Shown piece by piece: positions 52,101-64,000 of a stretch of 64,000 nt of DNA; positions within the stretch are counted from its first letter, which is position 1, and each line of letters opens with the position of its first letter. The position numbers were made by a program, and so were the translations under genes. This DNA comes from Ferruginibacter sp. GTDB taxonomy: Bacteria > Bacteroidota > Bacteroidia > Chitinophagales > Chitinophagaceae. The notes under the pieces are model-generated. The model made no database searches. It was not told the DNA's origin and was given only the letters and a program-made list of their open reading frames with translations. The stretch is from NCBI GenBank assembly GCA_014379905.1, contig JACMKX010000169.1:1-64000 (forward strand). The letters are read 5' to 3'.

Positions 52101-55100
52101 GGATAATTAGTTGATTATCCGTTTGAATTTTTCCCGCAATAAAATTTAATGTCCCATTCACGGTTATGTTGGAAGAAAGGGTAGATGCCCCCGCTGATTT
52201 ATTGATGGTAAGGTTATTAAAAGCAGACAGGGAATAAATATCCTGGGCACCGCCGCCATTCAGGGTAAAGGTAGAACTGCTGCTGTTAATGATACCGTTG
52301 TTTACGATATTACCCCCTACAAAATGTATGTAATTACCTGCATTTAAAATAGAACCGCTGTTGATGGAAAGGTTATTGGTAATATTCCAGGCAGAGGAAG
52401 GAGTAATACCCGCAACATTTGAATTGGAAATTAATATATTTTGGAAAGTGGAAGGTGTACCAGCGAGGGTTATTTCGCCCGCTCCATCAAAATTCACTAT
52501 TCCTGTACTTGAAAAATTGGTGCCCAGGTTGATTGTTTTTGCAGTAGAGGGTATAAAGTTAATGTTACCGCTACTGGTTACGGTGCCGTTGTTTGTTAAA
52601 CTACCATATATATTATGGGTAGAAGAACCACCATTAAATGTAGCGCCCGGCCCTACTGTCAGCGAAGTTGCAATTGTCCATCCTACGCTGGGACTTACAC
52701 CACCGGTATTATTAATATATAAATTGGCAAATTGAGGGGCAGAAGTAGAGTTAAGGGCAGGTGATACAGAACCATTAAAGTTTACAGTCAATGCAACTGT
52801 AGTAGCATTTATTAAACTTAGGGTTTGTAAAACATTCCCTGTGAAAGTAGTTGTTCCAAGTGTATACAAAATACCACTGTTTACCAGATCGCCATTCATG
52901 GTTACCACAATTGTACTCCCTGCCCTAAAATTTCCGGTACTGGTAACATTAAGTAAACCATTAAAGGTAACATTACTCAAAATGGTATCAGTTCCTGAAA
53001 CCGTTGCATTATTAAATGTAGTATTACCGGTAATGCTTTTAGCCATGCCATTAAACAGGATCGTGCTGGTGGAGGGCACAAAGCTACCGTTGTTGACCCA
53101 GTTGCCATTTAATGTAATGGTATTAGACCCAGCATTAAAACTTGATCCGCTTTCTATGGTTAAATTACCATTCACGGTAAAAGGTGCTGTCAGTGTTTTT
53201 ACCCCTGCATTTCTAAATATGATATGGCCAAAGGCAATTGGTAATGGTAATGATTGCGGACCCGTGCCATCCAAAATTACAGTGCTTGCATTACCGAGTA
53301 CACCGCTTGTAAAATTCGTTGGGATATTATTGGCCGAAATAATAACAGTACCTGCGTCGGCCACCAGTATGGACCCCCCCAGTGTACTCCTGTTCCAATT
53401 AAAAGTCTTGGTATTAAGTGTTCCGGAAGTTACTGTAATGTTTCCTTTTATAACAATATTTCCGGTAAGTTCCGCAATGCTACCTACCGGTTTGTTGATA
53501 TTAAAATTGTTGAAAGTACTGGATGATATGGTTTGTGTTCCGCTGCCATCAAAAAATATGCTTGCAGCGGTTGCTGTAAATGTTCCGTTATTGGTCCAGT
53601 TACCTCCTACGTGTAAAATATTATGATTGTGTAAGGTTGCACCTGAACTAATAATCACATTGCCTGCAATGGTGGTAGTGGAAAGATTATCAAGTTCCCC
53701 GGCGGTTACTGTCAGGTTACCACCAACAGTAACGGGACTATTTACAGTAACGGATGCCGTTGCCTTATTAACGACCAGGTTATTATAATTTACAGCACCC
53801 ATTAGCTGGTTTGATACACCGTTGTAAGTAACAGTGCCGGTTCCCGGTGTTAATGTTCCGCCGGTATAATTATAATCCCCGGCGAGGTTTAAGTTTCCCG
53901 CCCCACTGAAAACAATATTCGCCCCCCCGGTTTGGTCAAGCATGCCTGTTATATTTACCGTTCCGGAGGCAATGTTTAGATTAATCTCCTGTCCTGTTCC
54001 ACCATGACTCAGGGAAAGGTCACCGTTTATTGTGATTGACTGATTATTTGCATTAATAGCATGTATCGCATTGGTACTCCAGGATCCGTGAACATCACCT
54101 GTTGTGAGTGAACCGCCAGCCGCCATAGACAGGTTAACTGCCTGTGCAGATCCAAAATTTATATTTTTAACGCTTACTGTATTACTGATCAATGGCTGGT
54201 AACTAAAAGATACCGTTCCCAGGTTTACAATATCCGTAGCAGATGGAGGGGTTGACGCTGAACCCTGCACAACGGTCCAGTTACCTGCAGTATTCCAATC
54301 CGTACTTTCACTTCCATCCCATACCACCACGTTTGAATTATCCGACAAGGTCCACTGGTTGGTGATATCCGTTAGCCCGCTTTGTTCTACATAATTTAAG
54401 GTAGTATTGTTGCCCGTTTTACCAATAGCACCCCAAACAGCGCCATTATATTTCCATAGCCCCATTGAAGACTCATTACTGCCATTAAGTTCATCGTCCT
54501 CATAATGGAGTCGAACTGTAGCGGTATAGGTACCTGTTGGAACCGCGATCGTGTACAACCTGTTTATTGACCCGCCAAACGGAAAACCACTGATCCTTCC
54601 TTTTTCAACAGATACTGTAACAGTAGTAACCCCGGAAACAGCAGAAAAACGAATCGTATTATCGGGACCTTCGAAAGCATAGTCGACACCTGTTGTAAAA
54701 GCATGGGTTCGTTGGATATTACCCATGATAATTCCATTGCCCGTCCGCGTAGAGGTAATAGTAAGGGTATTTGCCCCGGTAAGGATGGTGCCCATTGTCA
54801 TATTTACCGTTGAAGCGGAAACATTACTTTGCAAAATTACTCCCGTAGCCGCGGTACTATTATTAACTGTAAGGATATTAAAGGTAGTTGCACCAGTGAT
54901 ATTTGTAGTTTGGCTTCCAAGAAATTGTATTGTACTTGCACCGGGAGTAAAACTGCCATTGTTAATCCAGTCAATATAAATATAATGTGTAAAAGCACCC
55001 GGGATAAATGTGGTGCCTGCACCAATAGTGATGCTATTGTTTATAGTTATACCCCCAATGGCTGTTTTGTTGTTTCCATTACTCAGTGTAAGATTGTCAT

Positions 55101-58100
55101 AAGTGATGGCATTGATATCCTGTGCACCTGTTCCATTGAAATTTACAGTATTGGGGACTGAAGAATTTACATTTAAAGTACCTGCCGTAATTGTCAATCC
55201 AGCGGCAATTCCCAAAGTAGAATTGGCGGATAACTGCAGGGAGGTCCCATTGATAACCGTATTGAAGAGGTTGGCTGTTCCGCTTAAAGTAGCTGTTCCT
55301 GTAAAAGTTACTATACCGGCCGAAGCGGATAAACTTCCGTTAACTGCAAGGACCGATGAAATGGAAAAACTTGCATCAGTAGTAACATTTCCTGCTATGG
55401 ACAGAACATTAAAGGCCTTTGTGCCCGCTCCTGATATGGTTTTTGAAACACCGCTCATGGTAATGATGCCCGCACTTGCGGTGAGGCTTCCACTCGCCGA
55501 TAAATTGCCCCACAGGTCAAAAGAAGTAGCAGTGCTTACAGTTCCGCCTACGGCCAGGTTATCTAATGATATTCCCGAACCGCTGATGGTAGTAGCCGTG
55601 CCTGTCATTGATAAAATTCCTCCCGAAGCCTGGCTGAATGAACCAGATCCTGTGGTAGCAAGGTTACCGGATAAGCTAATGGTGCTGGCAGAAAAACTAA
55701 TACCTGAAGCAGCCACGGTAAGGCTATTAAAATTTTGAGTACCTGGTCCGCTTACCGAAGTGCCCGCGCCGGTAAAAGTAATTGTGCCGGTGTTACCATT
55801 AAAGGTACCACTGTTAACCCAGTTGCCCGTTATGCTATGTACGTAGCCACCTCCATTAAACGTAGTGGAAGCGCCAATGGAAACATTTCCATTAACAGTA
55901 ATAATGGACGCAGCGGTAAATGAAACAGCCGTACCTGCACCCAATATGCTGGTTAGGTTACCAACCACCGTCAATGCTGTGGCAGGGAATGTTTTTACTG
56001 CTGCGCCGCCCGAACTGCTTAGTTTAAGGTTTCCATAAGTTTGTGCCCCTACAGTTTGATTGGTACCAGAATATTCCACCGTACTATTTACTGATAAGAA
56101 ATTGGTTGTATAATTGGCCGGATAAGTATTGGTACCGCCGATCTTTAAAGTGGCGTTATTTGCAACAGTAAGGTTAGCGCCGGAAGTTAAGCGGTTGGCG
56201 GTATAAATCCCCATATCGAATGTTCCGCTGGATATGCTAAGATCGTTACTAATGCTGGCATTTACATTCAAAGTAACCGATGTAGCCGCGTTCGCAATAG
56301 CTAATCTGTTAAAAGTGCTTGAAAATGTTCCGGCTATTAACTGGGCGGCTGTACCATTGAAACTGACCGTAGCAGTGCCTGCTGTAAAGGCGGTTGCTGA
56401 AGCATTGTTTGTCCAGTTACCCTTAACGGCGATATTGAAATTATTTGCATTGAGTGTACCGGCAGTAATCAACAGGTTATTGTTAACGGTGATTGCGGCA
56501 GGCAAAAGAAGGCCAAAGCTATTTGTAAGCGTTAAATTATAGAAGGAAATTACACCCGAAAAAGTTTGCAGGCTGGTTGTTCCGTTAAAATTGGTTGTGC
56601 CATTGTTGGCCATCGTGCCATTATTGGTGAGCGTACCCGCGATATTCAGGGAGCCCGCCAAAGAAGTAGTAAGGGTAGCCCCGGCATTGATCGTAAGATT
56701 ATTACAGGCTACACTGCTGATGATCGACGGCATATTGGTAGCAGGGGAACTGATAACAACATTGGTGGCAGCAGTGGGAACTACGCCATTGCACCAGTTG
56801 CTGGCAACAGCCCAATCGGTGCTTACCGCACCAGTCCACTGGCCGGCAGTAGTGCTTGAAACTACATTTGTGTAGGCCGTAGAAGTGCAACCTGCTGCTG
56901 TTACATTTAGCGTATATACGCCTGCGTTAACCGCATTGTAAACAAGTGTGGGGTTTTGTAAGGTGGACGTAAAACTGTTGGGCCCTGTCCAGGAGTAGCT
57001 TCCGCCAACCGTGGTGGCAGCAAGGCTGAGTGTTGATCCTATACACACCGGGCCATTATTGCCTGCACCATCGGGTGATTTATATAATGCAGCTATTTCA
57101 GCAGCAGAAAGTACGCCATGGTATATCAATACATCATCGAGGCTGCCATTAAAATAAAAACTGCCGGGTTGATTCGTCCAGGAGTTCACATTATCAAACC
57201 CTATCCTCCAATAACCGTTAAAATTTTCGGCTGTAGTGGGGGTGGCATTAGTGCCTGCCTGCACGCCGTCTATGTACAGGATCATTCCCGTAGCAGCGGA
57301 AAATGATCCGGTGGCCTGGTGCCAGTTACCGTCATTATAAGCCAACGTGGTATTTACGGTTCTTACCGCTCCATTGTAAACACCAAAATATATCTGCCCT
57401 CCGTTGGTCATATAAAGATGGCGGTCATAATTGGTGCTGGTACCTGTTTGAGATTTACCAAATCCAATTAATTTACCACCGGTAGTGGTGGTAGTTTTAA
57501 ACCAGATAGAGATCGTGAAAGTATTTGGGTTTGTATATAAATTAGCAGTGGAAATATAATCGTTGATACCATCAAAATTATAGGCTTTGCTGGCATTGTT
57601 AAAACGGTCTGTTGTTAATGCCGGGCCGTTTTGCAGTGTACCATTATTGTTAGCTATAGCATCGTTGGCATTTCCTTCAAACTTATAATTACCGATAAGA
57701 TTAGATGAAGGTACCTGCGTGATGGCTGGCGCTGCAGTTACAGTAATATTAGCAGTAGACGAAGATGCACAACCTCCCAAACTTGTATTTGTAACGATGT
57801 ATGTTCCGGCCGTACTGATCGCTAAATTTACCACACCCGTAGCTGCGTTGATAGATAGGCCGGCAATATTGGATGTAAATGTTCCGGCAGTTCCGGTAAT
57901 GGTAGGTACGGCAGTTCCTGCGTTAGAACAATAGGGTGTACCGGGGTAACTAAACGCAGAAGAAGATGCACATATTTCCCCTACGGCAAACTCACCAAAA
58001 GAAGTTAACGCGGTAGCCTGTATAGATGTTGCTAAGGGCGAAGCAATAGTGGGCAGGGCCCAGGTGGGATTGTTATATTTTCCAACCTTAAAATTGGCGG

Positions 58101-61100
58101 TAGTTGATCCTGCGTCTACGTCTGCTGAAACCCAATTAATAGTAAGCGTGGCATTGGTAAAAACTATACCGCTGTTGGTTAAAGCCAGGAAACGGTTTAC
58201 GCTTTTATCGTTTCTGAGGCCTGAGCCTGTAATGCCGGGATGTTCGGTTGCCGTTACAGTTGCTGTAAGGTCACCCGCCGTGGTAACGCTGGCAAATGCA
58301 ACAGTTGCTGGGGTATAGTTGCCTGTATTACCGGTTTCAAAACTAAGGGTAGGGGTACCTGTTGTAATATATTTTTTTAAGTTACCGATAACATGGCCCC
58401 CGGAGGTTCTTACGATGCCCGCGGCCGCGGAATTGAGGTAAATTGTATTTGCACCGGTAGTAATAGTTCCCCCGGAAAAACTAAGTATACCACTGACTGT
58501 TACATTGCCTGACACTGCATCCGTGCCGCTGGAATTACCCAGCTTTAGGTTGGTATATGTACCGTTCATTACGGTTTGTGCCCCTGTTGTGGCGGCATAT
58601 TCTACTGTACCTGTACCTCCCCATGTTCTGCCTGTTGGAAAAGGTGTTGCGCTCGTAGAAGTAATTACAGCGGTTTTAATAGTGCCGTTATTTGTAATTG
58701 TACCCAACATACTGATCAGCCTGTAAGTTGGGCCCATATCCAGTGTGCCTCCTGCGGTAGTTACAAATTGATTGTTTACAGTTAAATCGCCGGCCGCTGT
58801 GTTGGTTCCGGCAGTGTTTGAAAATCTTATAATATTATAGGTTCCTCCAACAATTGTTTGCGCACCTGCAGGGGCATTGTAATAAATAGAACCGTCCCAG
58901 GTTTTACCCGTCGGTATAGGTGTGGCGCTTGTTGAGGTGGGAACGGAGGTTCTGATGTCGCCGCTATTCGCAATGCCGGTCAATGCGCCGCTCAGCACAT
59001 AGGTACCCAGGTCAAAAGCTCCGAATGCTGTGGTAACCGTAAGCGCACCATCTATAACAATGTTACCACTTGCCGTTGCTATCTTGCTATTTCCGGGACG
59101 GACGGTAAGGTTATTGTATGTACCTGCCACCACAGTTTGATTAGCAGTGGCACTATTATAATCTATGGTACCGCCCCAGGTTTTTGAAGGGGGTATTGGT
59201 GTGGCGCTCGTGGTAGTAGGTACAGCCGTTTTAATGGTTCCGCTATTGCTGATGACGCCCAATGTGCCGGTTAATATGGTTGTTGTTCCAAGATCAAGAA
59301 TTGCTGATGTCCCTGTTGTTAAAGTTCCGTTTACCACTAACCCGGTTATTCCTGATGAAGATGTTACTGTGGACGATACCGCAATTGCAAGGTTATTAAA
59401 GGTATTGTTTAGTGTTGTGCCGCTCATAATGGTTATTCCATTAAAAGTAACGGTTGAAATGCTTTGGGTAAAAGTGCCGTTATTGATCCAGTTACCGCCA
59501 ACTGTAAGATCGAGCGTGTTGGGATCCAGTGTCCCCCCGGCGATAGTAAGATCGTTTTTAACAACGAGGGGCGCAGTCAATAGTTTGGCAACAGGCGCAT
59601 TGGTACTGTTAATAGTAAGGTTCCATACTGGTGGCGTAGAATTGATTCGAAAAGTATCAGTAGCAACGGTAGTACCGTTGCCAATCTGTAAAGTGCCACC
59701 GGTAACACTCGATGTGCCGGCGGCATTCGTATAACCCAGGTAAGACCCGCCACTTTTGGCAATTACAATGGTACCACCCGACATATTGAAAACAGATGCT
59801 GCTGCAGCAATAGTAAATGGTGCAAGGGGTGTTGTATTACCTATCACACCTGCATTGAAAGTTCCCCCCGACATGGTAAATGTTATCACATCTGTGGTAT
59901 TTAGATAACTAAGCCTACCCGCAATATTCACTATACCTCCCTCTATGGTAATAACTGCACCGGTTCTGATTCCAATCTTTTCATCAATAGCGTCCCCGGC
60001 ATTTAAAACACCATTGGAAACACGCAACAACCCGGCAAGAGAAAAACTACTTGTTGTTGTTATTGTTCCACCATTTACCCACAATCCGGCAGTGGAAGGG
60101 ATATTATAAGGAGCAGTAACATTTTCTGTTGTAAAGGGCGTAATGGTGGATGCACTTGATATTTTAAATGTTCCGTTGGTAAGGGTTAATCCACCCGCAG
60201 TCATTGTAACAATTGATTGCACATCAAGTATACTGCTATTGTTAGTGCCTTTATCTATGGTGATAGTATTAAATCCAGTGGTGGAAGAACCTGTTACAGT
60301 TGTAGAACCTGCGCCGTTAAAAGTTACCCTGCCCGTGCCCGCAGTAAATCCTGCATTGTTGATCCAGTTGCCACTGATAGAAATATTGAAATTATTTAGG
60401 TTCAATGTGCCAGACGACAGGGTCAGATTTCCACTTACAGTAACTGCGCTATTTAAAAGAAGTCCTGCTGCATTGTTTACTGTAAGATTAGTAAAAGTAG
60501 AAACCCCTGTAAATGTTTGCTGGCCGGTAGTTCCATTAAAATTGGTAGTACCATTATTTGTCATGGTTCCGTTGTTGGTAATATTACCGGCTACATTTAA
60601 GGTGCCTGCTGCTGAAGTGGTAACGCTGGCCCCTGGGTTTATTGTGAGGTTTTTACAGCTTGCTGCGCCGCTAATGCCAGGTTGAAGGGCTGTTGCGGGT
60701 ATAATCACATCGGTGGCAGAAGATGGGACAGCCCCACTGCACCAATTGCCAGCCGTAGCCCAGTCCGTGTTGATTGCTCCGCTCCACACACCGGTACATG
60801 TTACAAAAGCCCAGCCCGAAGCGCTGGTGGTACTTATGGCTGCGGCAGTGCTCATGTTAAAAAGGGTTCCGTCTGTTTGACCTGCAACCAGGTTGTCTGC
60901 AACGCCCCCTGTTCCCTCATTTAAATTTAAATATTTATAGAGCCCGGCTTCATTGCCAATAAGACTACTATTCATATTAGCTGAAATTTGTGCCGGTGTA
61001 CGGGCTGAATTCCAAACCCTTATTTCATCCAGGTAACTATTTAAGTTATTGCTTCCTATACCGCCAATACTTTGGGTTGTGTTAGCTGTTAAGGGAAGTG

Positions 61101-61605
61101 ATCCCGCAACCCCGGTGCTGCCATTTTGCACTCCATCTACATATAATTTAACTGTTCCAGGACTGCCGGCAGTTCTTACCACAGCAATATGGTGCCATAG
61201 GCCGTCATTCAAATTAGTGGTGCCTGCAGTTTCAGTGTTGGAATTACCATCGCCAAAAGCAAGCTTATTGTTCAACATAGAAAATGTAAAATCATCGGCC
61301 GCACCAACTATATCAGCAGAAAAAATGACATTACCCTGCCATGCAGCGGAACCGGTATTACTTGTTGCAGATGTCTTTATCCTGGCTTCTAAAGTAAAAC
61401 TTGCGGCTACACCATTCGGTATAGTTAGATAATCATTTACCCCGTCAAATCTTAACGCATAATCGGTTTGGCCAAAACTTTCAATTGTAGAAAAGAGTGC
61501 AATGCAACACACCCATATTAACTTTTTAACTGATGGCAGGCTATTAAAAAATCTTAAGCTAATTAAGACCAATAAATTAGAAAAGGGTACATATAATTTT
61601 TTCAT
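49141..61605 (-). CDS. giant repetitive T9SS-secreted surface protein with two LamG/concanavalin-like domains and beta-solenoid-type repeats
   Basis: ~4154 aa from ATG 61605 ([17 protein letters not shown]...; signal peptide ends ...SFGQ); LamG ([18 protein letters not shown]...; [16 protein letters not shown]...), repeated [15 protein letters not shown] units, C-terminal [18 protein letters not shown]...[21 protein letters not shown]. Confidence 0.95.
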   Translation of the reverse strand: MKKLYVPFSNLLVLISLRFFNSLPSVKKLIWVCCIALFSTIESFGQTDYALRFDGVNDYLTIPNGVAASFTLEARIKTSATSNTGSAAWQGNVIFSADIVGAADDFTFSMLNNKLAFGDGNSNTETAGTTNLNDGLWHHIAVVRTAGSPGTVKLYVDGVQNGSTGVAGSLPLTANTTQSIGGIGSNNLNSYLDEIRVWNSARTPAQISANMNSSLIGNEAGLYKYLNLNEGTGGVADNLVAGQTDGTLFNMSTAAAISTTSASGWAFVTCTGVWSGAINTDWATAGNWCSGAVPSSATDVIIPATALQPGISGAASCKNLTINPGASVTTSAAGTLNVAGNITNNGTMTNNGTTNFNGTTGQQTFTGVSTFTNLTVNNAAGLLLNSAVTVSGNLTLSSGTLNLNNFNISISGNWINNAGFTAGTGRVTFNGAGSTTVTGSSTTGFNTITIDKGTNNSSILDVQSIVTMTAGGLTLTNGTFKISSASTITPFTTENVTAPYNIPSTAGLWVNGGTITTTSSFSLAGLLRVSNGVLNAGDAIDEKIGIRTGAVITIEGGIVNIAGRLSYLNTTDVITFTMSGGTFNAGVIGNTTPLAPFTIAAAASVFNMSGGTIVIAKSGGSYLGYTNAAGTSSVTGGTLQIGNGTTVATDTFRINSTPPVWNLTINSTNAPVAKLLTAPLVVKNDLTIAGGTLDPNTLDLTVGGNWINNGTFTQSISTVTFNGITIMSGTTLNNTFNNLAIAVSSTVTSSSGITGLVVNGTLTTGTSAILDLGTTTILTGTLGVISNSGTIKTAVPTTTSATPIPPSKTWGGTIDYNSATANQTVVAGTYNNLTVRPGNSKIATASGNIVIDGALTVTTAFGAFDLGTYVLSGALTGIANSGDIRTSVPTSTSATPIPTGKTWDGSIYYNAPAGAQTIVGGTYNIIRFSNTAGTNTAAGDLTVNNQFVTTAGGTLDMGPTYRLISMLGTITNNGTIKTAVITSTSATPFPTGRTWGGTGTVEYAATTGAQTVMNGTYTNLKLGNSSGTDAVSGNVTVSGILSFSGGTITTGANTIYLNSAAAGIVRTSGGHVIGNLKKYITTGTPTLSFETGNTGNYTPATVAFASVTTAGDLTATVTATEHPGITGSGLRNDKSVNRFLALTNSGIVFTNATLTINWVSADVDAGSTTANFKVGKYNNPTWALPTIASPLATSIQATALTSFGEFAVGEICASSSAFSYPGTPYCSNAGTAVPTITGTAGTFTSNIAGLSINAATGVVNLAISTAGTYIVTNTSLGGCASSSTANITVTAAPAITQVPSSNLIGNYKFEGNANDAIANNNGTLQNGPALTTDRFNNASKAYNFDGINDYISTANLYTNPNTFTISIWFKTTTTTGGKLIGFGKSQTGTSTNYDRHLYMTNGGQIYFGVYNGAVRTVNTTLAYNDGNWHQATGSFSAATGMILYIDGVQAGTNATPTTAENFNGYWRIGFDNVNSWTNQPGSFYFNGSLDDVLIYHGVLSAAEIAALYKSPDGAGNNGPVCIGSTLSLAATTVGGSYSWTGPNSFTSTLQNPTLVYNAVNAGVYTLNVTAAGCTSTAYTNVVSSTTAGQWTGAVSTDWAVASNWCNGVVPTAATNVVISSPATNMPSIISSVACNNLTINAGATLTTSLAGSLNIAGTLTNNGTMANNGTTNFNGTTSLQTFSGVISFYNLTLTNSFGLLLPAAITVNNNLLITAGTLNANNFNIAVKGNWTNNASATAFTAGTATVSFNGTAAQLIAGTFSSTFNRLAIANAATSVTLNVNASISNDLSISSGTFDMGIYTANRLTSGANLTVANNATLKIGGTNTYPANYTTNFLSVNSTVEYSGTNQTVGAQTYGNLKLSSSGGAAVKTFPATALTVVGNLTSILGAGTAVSFTAASIITVNGNVSIGASTTFNGGGYVHSITGNWVNSGTFNGNTGTITFTGAGTSVSGPGTQNFNSLTVAASGISFSASTISLSGNLATTGSGSFSQASGGILSMTGTATTISGSGISLDNLAVGGTVSTATSFDLWGNLSASGSLTASAGIITMSGVSKTISGAGTKAFNVLSIAGNVTTDASFSISSVLAVNGSLSASAGIVTFTGTATLSGTANLFNTVINGTSLQLSANSTLGIAAGLTITAGTLNVNSSVPNTVNFNGTGAQDINAITYDNLTLSNGNNKTAIGGITINNSITIGAGTTFIPGAFTHYIYIDWINNGSFTPGASTIQFLGSQTTNITGATTFNILTVNNSTAATGVILQSNVSASTVNMTMGTILTGANTLTITSTRTGNGIIMGNIQRTHAFTTGVDYAFEGPDNTIRFSAVSGVTTVTVSVEKGRISGFPFGGSINRLYTIAVPTGTYTATVRLHYEDDELNGSNESSMGLWKYNGAVWGAIGKTGNNTTLNYVEQSGLTDITNQWTLSDNSNVVVWDGSESTDWNTAGNWTVVQGSASTPPSATDIVNLGTVSFSYQPLISNTVSVKNINFGSAQAVNLSMAAGGSLTTGDVHGSWSTNAIHAINANNQSITINGDLSLSHGGTGQEINLNIASGTVNITGMLDQTGGANIVFSGAGNLNLAGDYNYTGGTLTPGTGTVTYNGVSNQLMGAVNYNNLVVNKATASVTVNSPVTVGGNLTVTAGELDNLSTTTIAGNVIISSGATLHNHNILHVGGNWTNNGTFTATAASIFFDGSGTQTISSSTFNNFNINKPVGSIAELTGNIVIKGNITVTSGTLNTKTFNWNRSTLGGSILVADAGTVIISANNIPTNFTSGVLGNASTVILDGTGPQSLPLPIAFGHIIFRNAGVKTLTAPFTVNGNLTIESGSSFNAGSNTITLNGNWVNNGSFVPSTSTILFNGMAKSITGNTTFNNATVSGTDTILSNVTFNGLLNVTSTGNFRAGSTIVVTMNGDLVNSGILYTLGTTTFTGNVLQTLSLINATTVALTVNFNGSVSPALNSTSAPQFANLYINNTGGVSPSVGWTIATSLTVGPGATFNGGSSTHNIYGSLTNNGTVTSSGNINFIPSTAKTINLGTNFSSTGIVNFDGAGEITLAGTPSTFQNILISNSNVAGITPSSAWNITNNLSINSGSILNAGNYIHFVGGNIVNNGIINSSSSTFTLNGGGAQDIYSLSAFNNLTINKSAGASTLSSNITVNGTLNFIAGKIQTDNQLIILPSSGTVTGAAQNTGWVNGKIQKNIATGATGKTFEIGDALSFTPVSIAFSNVTTAGNLIAFTTAGDHPNISSSIINPTKSVNRFWTLTNSGIIFNNYSATCNFVAPDIDGGAATSNFGVGLYNGSSWALPGIASANATNIQATAITSFGDFSIGEICNRGTAFSYTGSPYCSNAGTATVTVTDASSGTFSSDPSLSINSTTGAINLGASTVGNYLVNYTIPASAGCSQFQTTSPVIIGTAGTWTGTTNADWNNASNWSCAVPASTTDVLISTGLPIYPVMGTTNAINNITIQNGASLTVTGASLQIAGSISNAGTFDVSGGTIEMNGSAPQTIPANAFTGNSLLNLVINNNVTLSGADTITGTLTVGSSGKTLTISDFLILKSTAASTAIVAPLPVDGAGNPTSYINGNVTVERFIPNKRAWRLLTAPLSATGSIFNSWQNGGVYEAGKGMFITGPNPQPATNGLDVSAFNTISMKMFNAATQGFSNVTDTRNTNLSGITSNAANMGYFVFVRGDRHPNNLYAGNSSATTLKSTGILQTGKQIFTASGTLNAYSLMVNPYASPVDFNNVQRSHVANLFYTWDAKLNLLGGYVTLLFNSDGTYITSPPGSLQDKNIQSSQAFFVLTDTASAASLTFFESSKTSVSHNAAFRPLNQVKSMEIILNLAEADNSTIPADGVVAEFASGYNAGVDFQDAVKFTNINETFSLPRNGTALSIERRPLIVTTDTLFLKLTQSTKRNYQLVFKANDLHQPNLLAFLEDHYTGMATPVTLEGITDYNFTINSDAASINSTRFRLVFKQSGALPVTFSDVIARQQGENIAVSWKVENQLNVDRYEVEKSLDGSNFTKVNTQHVTDPNNTATTYNWLDLHAANGDNFYRIKNVDRDGTAAYSKIVKVNIGKVPGGMEVYPNPVTGGVIGLQFNNMVPGKYKIRLLNTIGQSLFLKGFTHSGGNATEKIILANDIAKGMYNLEITDPGKGKTIISLVIQ
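58600..59330 (-). repeat. three tandem ~93-aa protein-coding repeats inside the giant gene
   Basis: [28 protein letters not shown] / [28 protein letters not shown] / [28 protein letters not shown], spaced about 280 bp. Confidence 0.8.
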
Positions 61606-61942
61606 AGTCAGATCAATTATTTCAGGGTATCGGATCAATATTTTTTAAAAGTTCAGACCCGGGTGATTACAATTTCATTATTGCTTACATGCAAAGAATC
61701 AGGCATCTCAGGTTTTTAAAACCCACTGATGTATTTCTGCTAAATCCAGGGTGCAAAAACTAATTAAAAAATACATGGATTGACTGCAAAGTATGATATT
61801 AAAATGTAGTGGTTTGTAGCATGAACACAGCGACAGGTATAGCAATTTTTCTACAGATAACACTTGTAACCTGATTAGAAATAGGTGTAATTGATAGCCC
61901 TCAGCGTTTGTTTTTGAAATTAATGTAAGGATGAAATTTCGC

Positions 61943-62186
61943 TTCCCGGGCGAGTCTCTGCAACGGGATCTTCAATTTGAAGTAAATTTCCTGCAGGACC
62001 CGCCGCGCTACAAAGCAAAGGGATTTATCAATCATGTGAACGCTTCGTATTACGGCGAGTCCTGCCACTGGCAGTTCAATGGCTTGAATAGTTCACAGGC
62101 AGAGACTCGCCTGGGAAATCTTCAAAATTCACTTCCCAGGAGAGTCCCTGCAACGGGATCTTCAATTTGAAGTTGATTTCCTGCAG
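61943..62186. repeat. intergenic repeat cluster: two 54-bp direct copies, one inverted partial copy, one degenerate copy
   Basis: TTCCCGGGCGAGTCTCTGCAACGGGATCTTCAATTTGAAGTAAATTTCCTGCAG (61943-61996) vs TTCCCAGGAGAGTCCCTGCAACGGGATCTTCAATTTGAAGTTGATTTCCTGCAG (62133-62186); inverted GCAGAGACTCGCCTGGGAA (62099-62117); degenerate copy ~62053-62090. Confidence 0.85.
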
Positions 62187-62198
62187 TAACTAAACGAC

Positions 62199-62229
62199 AA
62201 CACCCTCCCGGCTTATCCGAAAGGGTGTT
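62199..62229. terminator. hairpin terminator downstream of second T9SS gene
   Basis: AACACCCT ... AGGGTGTT. Confidence 0.65.
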
Positions 62230-62250
62230 ATCACTAACTCATAGCCCGTA

Positions 62251-64000
62251 TTATTGAATTACCACACTAATAACTGTCTTGTTCTTTCGGGGATCTGTTA
62301 TCTCCAGGCTATACAATCCTTTGGCAATATCATTTGTAAGGGTTATTTTTTCTGAAGCATTGCCACCCGCATGAGTCATCTCTTTAATTAAGAGCGCCTG
62401 CCCAATGGCATTCAACAAACGAATTTTATATCTACCCGGTGCCATGTTTTTTAATTGCAGGCCGATTACCCCGCCAGTTACAGGATTTGGGTAAATCACC
62501 ATTCCGCCGGGTCCTTTTCCTATATTCACTTTTACTATTTTACTATAAGCCACCGTTCCATCCCTGTCAACATTTCTGATACGATAAAAATTATCTCCAT
62601 TTACTGCATGCAGGTCTAACCAGTTATAAGTGGTTGCGGTAATATTTGGGTTGACAACAAGTTGGGTATTTACTTTATTGAAATTGCTGCCATCCACGGA
62701 TTTTTCCACTTCATAACGATCTACATTCAACTGGTTTTCCACCTTCCAGCTTACCGCTATATTTTCGCCCTGTTGCCATGCGTTTACATCACTAAAGCTA
62801 ACCGGTAAAGCCGCCGACTGTTTAAACACCAGGCGGAACCGGGTGGCATTAATAGAGGCAGGATCGCCGTTGATGGTGAAATTAAAATTAGTTCCACCCT
62901 GCAGGTCAACAGGGGTGGAAATGCCTGTGTACTTATCTTCAAGGAAAGCCAGCAGGGTTGGTTGTGAAAGATTACCGGCATTGAACACCAACTGGTAATT
63001 TCTCTGGGACGCCTGGGTTAGTTTTAAGAATAGTGTATCGATTGTAACAATGGACGGTCTTCTTTCAATGGCAAGGGAGACACCATTTCTTAGTAAGCTA
63101 AAAGTTTCATTGATATTGGTAAACTTAATGGCATCCTGGTGATCAACACCGGCATTATAACCATCCCCGAATTCTGCCACCACGCCATCCGCCGGTATGA
63201 TTGAACCATCCATTTCTACTAAGTTTAAGGTTATTTCCATTGATTTTACCAGGTTCAATGGACGAAATGCGGCATTATGGCTTACACTGCTCTTACTGCT
63301 TTCGTAAAAGGTTAAGTTTGCTGCAGTGGCTGTATCTGTTAGTACGAAGAATGCCTGCCCCGATTGAATATTTTTATCCTGTAAACTGCCCGGGGGTGAT
63401 GTAATGTATGTTCCGTCGGTATTAAATAATAAGGTTACATAACCGCCCAGAAGGTTCAGCTTGGCATCCCAGGTATAAAATAAATTAGCTATATGGGACC
63501 GTTGTATAGTATTAAAATCAACAGGGGAAGCATATGGGTTTACCATCAGCGAATAGCCATTGAGCGGGGCAGGAGTGGTAAATATTTGCTTACCTGTTTG
63601 CAATGTCCCTGTGCTCTTTAAAGTGGTGGCACTGCTATTACCTGCATATAAATTATTGGGGTTTCTGTCGCCGCGTACAAAAACAAAATAGCCCATATTT
63701 GCAGCACTACCGGTAGCATTTGAAAGATTGGTATTTTTTGTGTCCGTAATATTTATAAATCCCTGGGTGGCTACATTAAACGATTTCATGGAAACAGCAT
63801 TGAATGCGCTTGCATCTAATCCGTTAGCAGGTAGTGGGTTTGGGCCGGTAACGAGCATGCCTTTACCGGCTTCGTAAACACCCCCGTTTTGCCATGAATT
63901 ATAAATTGAACCGGTAGTTGATAAAGGCGCGGTTAATAAACGCCAGGCACGTTTGTTGGGAATGAACCTTTCCACCGTGACATTACCGGTAATATAACTT
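62251..64000 (-). CDS. T9SS-sorted surface protein, paralogue of the giant protein; N-terminal part outside window
   Basis: Frame is open to the window edge ([22 protein letters not shown]...); extends the listed 574-aa ORF; C-terminus nearly the same as that of the 49141-61605 product. Confidence 0.93.
   Translation of the reverse strand, partial: SYITGNVTVERFIPNKRAWRLLTAPLSTTGSIYNSWQNGGVYEAGKGMLVTGPNPLPANGLDASAFNAVSMKSFNVATQGFINITDTKNTNLSNATGSAANMGYFVFVRGDRNPNNLYAGNSSATTLKSTGTLQTGKQIFTTPAPLNGYSLMVNPYASPVDFNTIQRSHIANLFYTWDAKLNLLGGYVTLLFNTDGTYITSPPGSLQDKNIQSGQAFFVLTDTATAANLTFYESSKSSVSHNAAFRPLNLVKSMEITLNLVEMDGSIIPADGVVAEFGDGYNAGVDHQDAIKFTNINETFSLLRNGVSLAIERRPSIVTIDTLFLKLTQASQRNYQLVFNAGNLSQPTLLAFLEDKYTGISTPVDLQGGTNFNFTINGDPASINATRFRLVFKQSAALPVSFSDVNAWQQGENIAVSWKVENQLNVDRYEVEKSVDGSNFNKVNTQLVVNPNITATTYNWLDLHAVNGDNFYRIRNVDRDGTVAYSKIVKVNIGKGPGGMVIYPNPVTGGVIGLQLKNMAPGRYKIRLLNAIGQALLIKEMTHAGGNASEKITLTNDIAKGLYSLEITDPRKNKTVISVVIQ

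Noticed and set aside
49160-61432. Many + strand ORFs (up to 261 aa, e.g. 52841..53626, 55103..55738) opposite the giant gene
   Set aside because: They are antisense to a continuous, clearly protein-like 4165-codon frame and reflect its repetitive composition (V/P/L/T-rich, no domain patterns).
61931-62170. 79-aa ORF MKFRFPGESLQRDLQFEVNFLQDPP...
   Set aside because: It is the translation of the intergenic repeat copies (61943-61996 and inverted 62099-62117), not an independent gene.
1-64000. tRNA, rRNA, phage, plasmid, defence-system or transposase genes
   Set aside because: None recognised by eye in the sequence or ORF list; a tRNAscan/Rfam/HMM search would be needed to exclude small RNAs formally.

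Overview
64 kb of an AT-rich Bacteroidota chromosome. T9SS sorting tails, a SusC/SusD locus and CBM20-type MalQ suggest a Chitinophagaceae-like genome; that lineage is an inference. Ordinary core content: Hsp20, bacilliredoxin, lgt, an outer-membrane beta-barrel receptor, YajQ, type-B L31, a GlmU-like nucleotidyltransferase, tpiA, malQ, a DsbA/peroxiredoxin/LLM cluster, dipeptide epimerase, a full histidine operon (hisG-D-C-B-H-A-F-IE), TrmH-like methyltransferase, a MsrB-MsrA fusion, SulP, and a SUF operon (sufB-C-D-S-E plus DUF59). Accessory content: a SusC/SusD/zinc-metallohydrolase/DUF4302 import locus, and a ~4.15k-residue repetitive T9SS surface protein followed by a second paralogue that runs off the window end. 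No rRNA, tRNA, transposase, phage or CRISPR was recognised. Observations beyond gene calls: (1) a dispersed class of degenerate 7-bp-period (heptamer) intergenic arrays, several starting directly after a stop codon, the largest with 21 phase-coherent heptads between sufS and sufE; (2) a complete translational attenuator for the his operon, with leader peptide MKQNIHINHHHYFAEG, a terminator, and an antiterminator overlapping the leader stop codon; (3) REP/MITE-like nested palindromes in operon gaps; (4) MND-starting N-terminal extensions on HisC, HisB and HisF; (5) modular repeat architecture and a near-duplicated C-terminus in the giant surface proteins. All calls come from reading the sequence and the supplied ORFs; no database search was possible.
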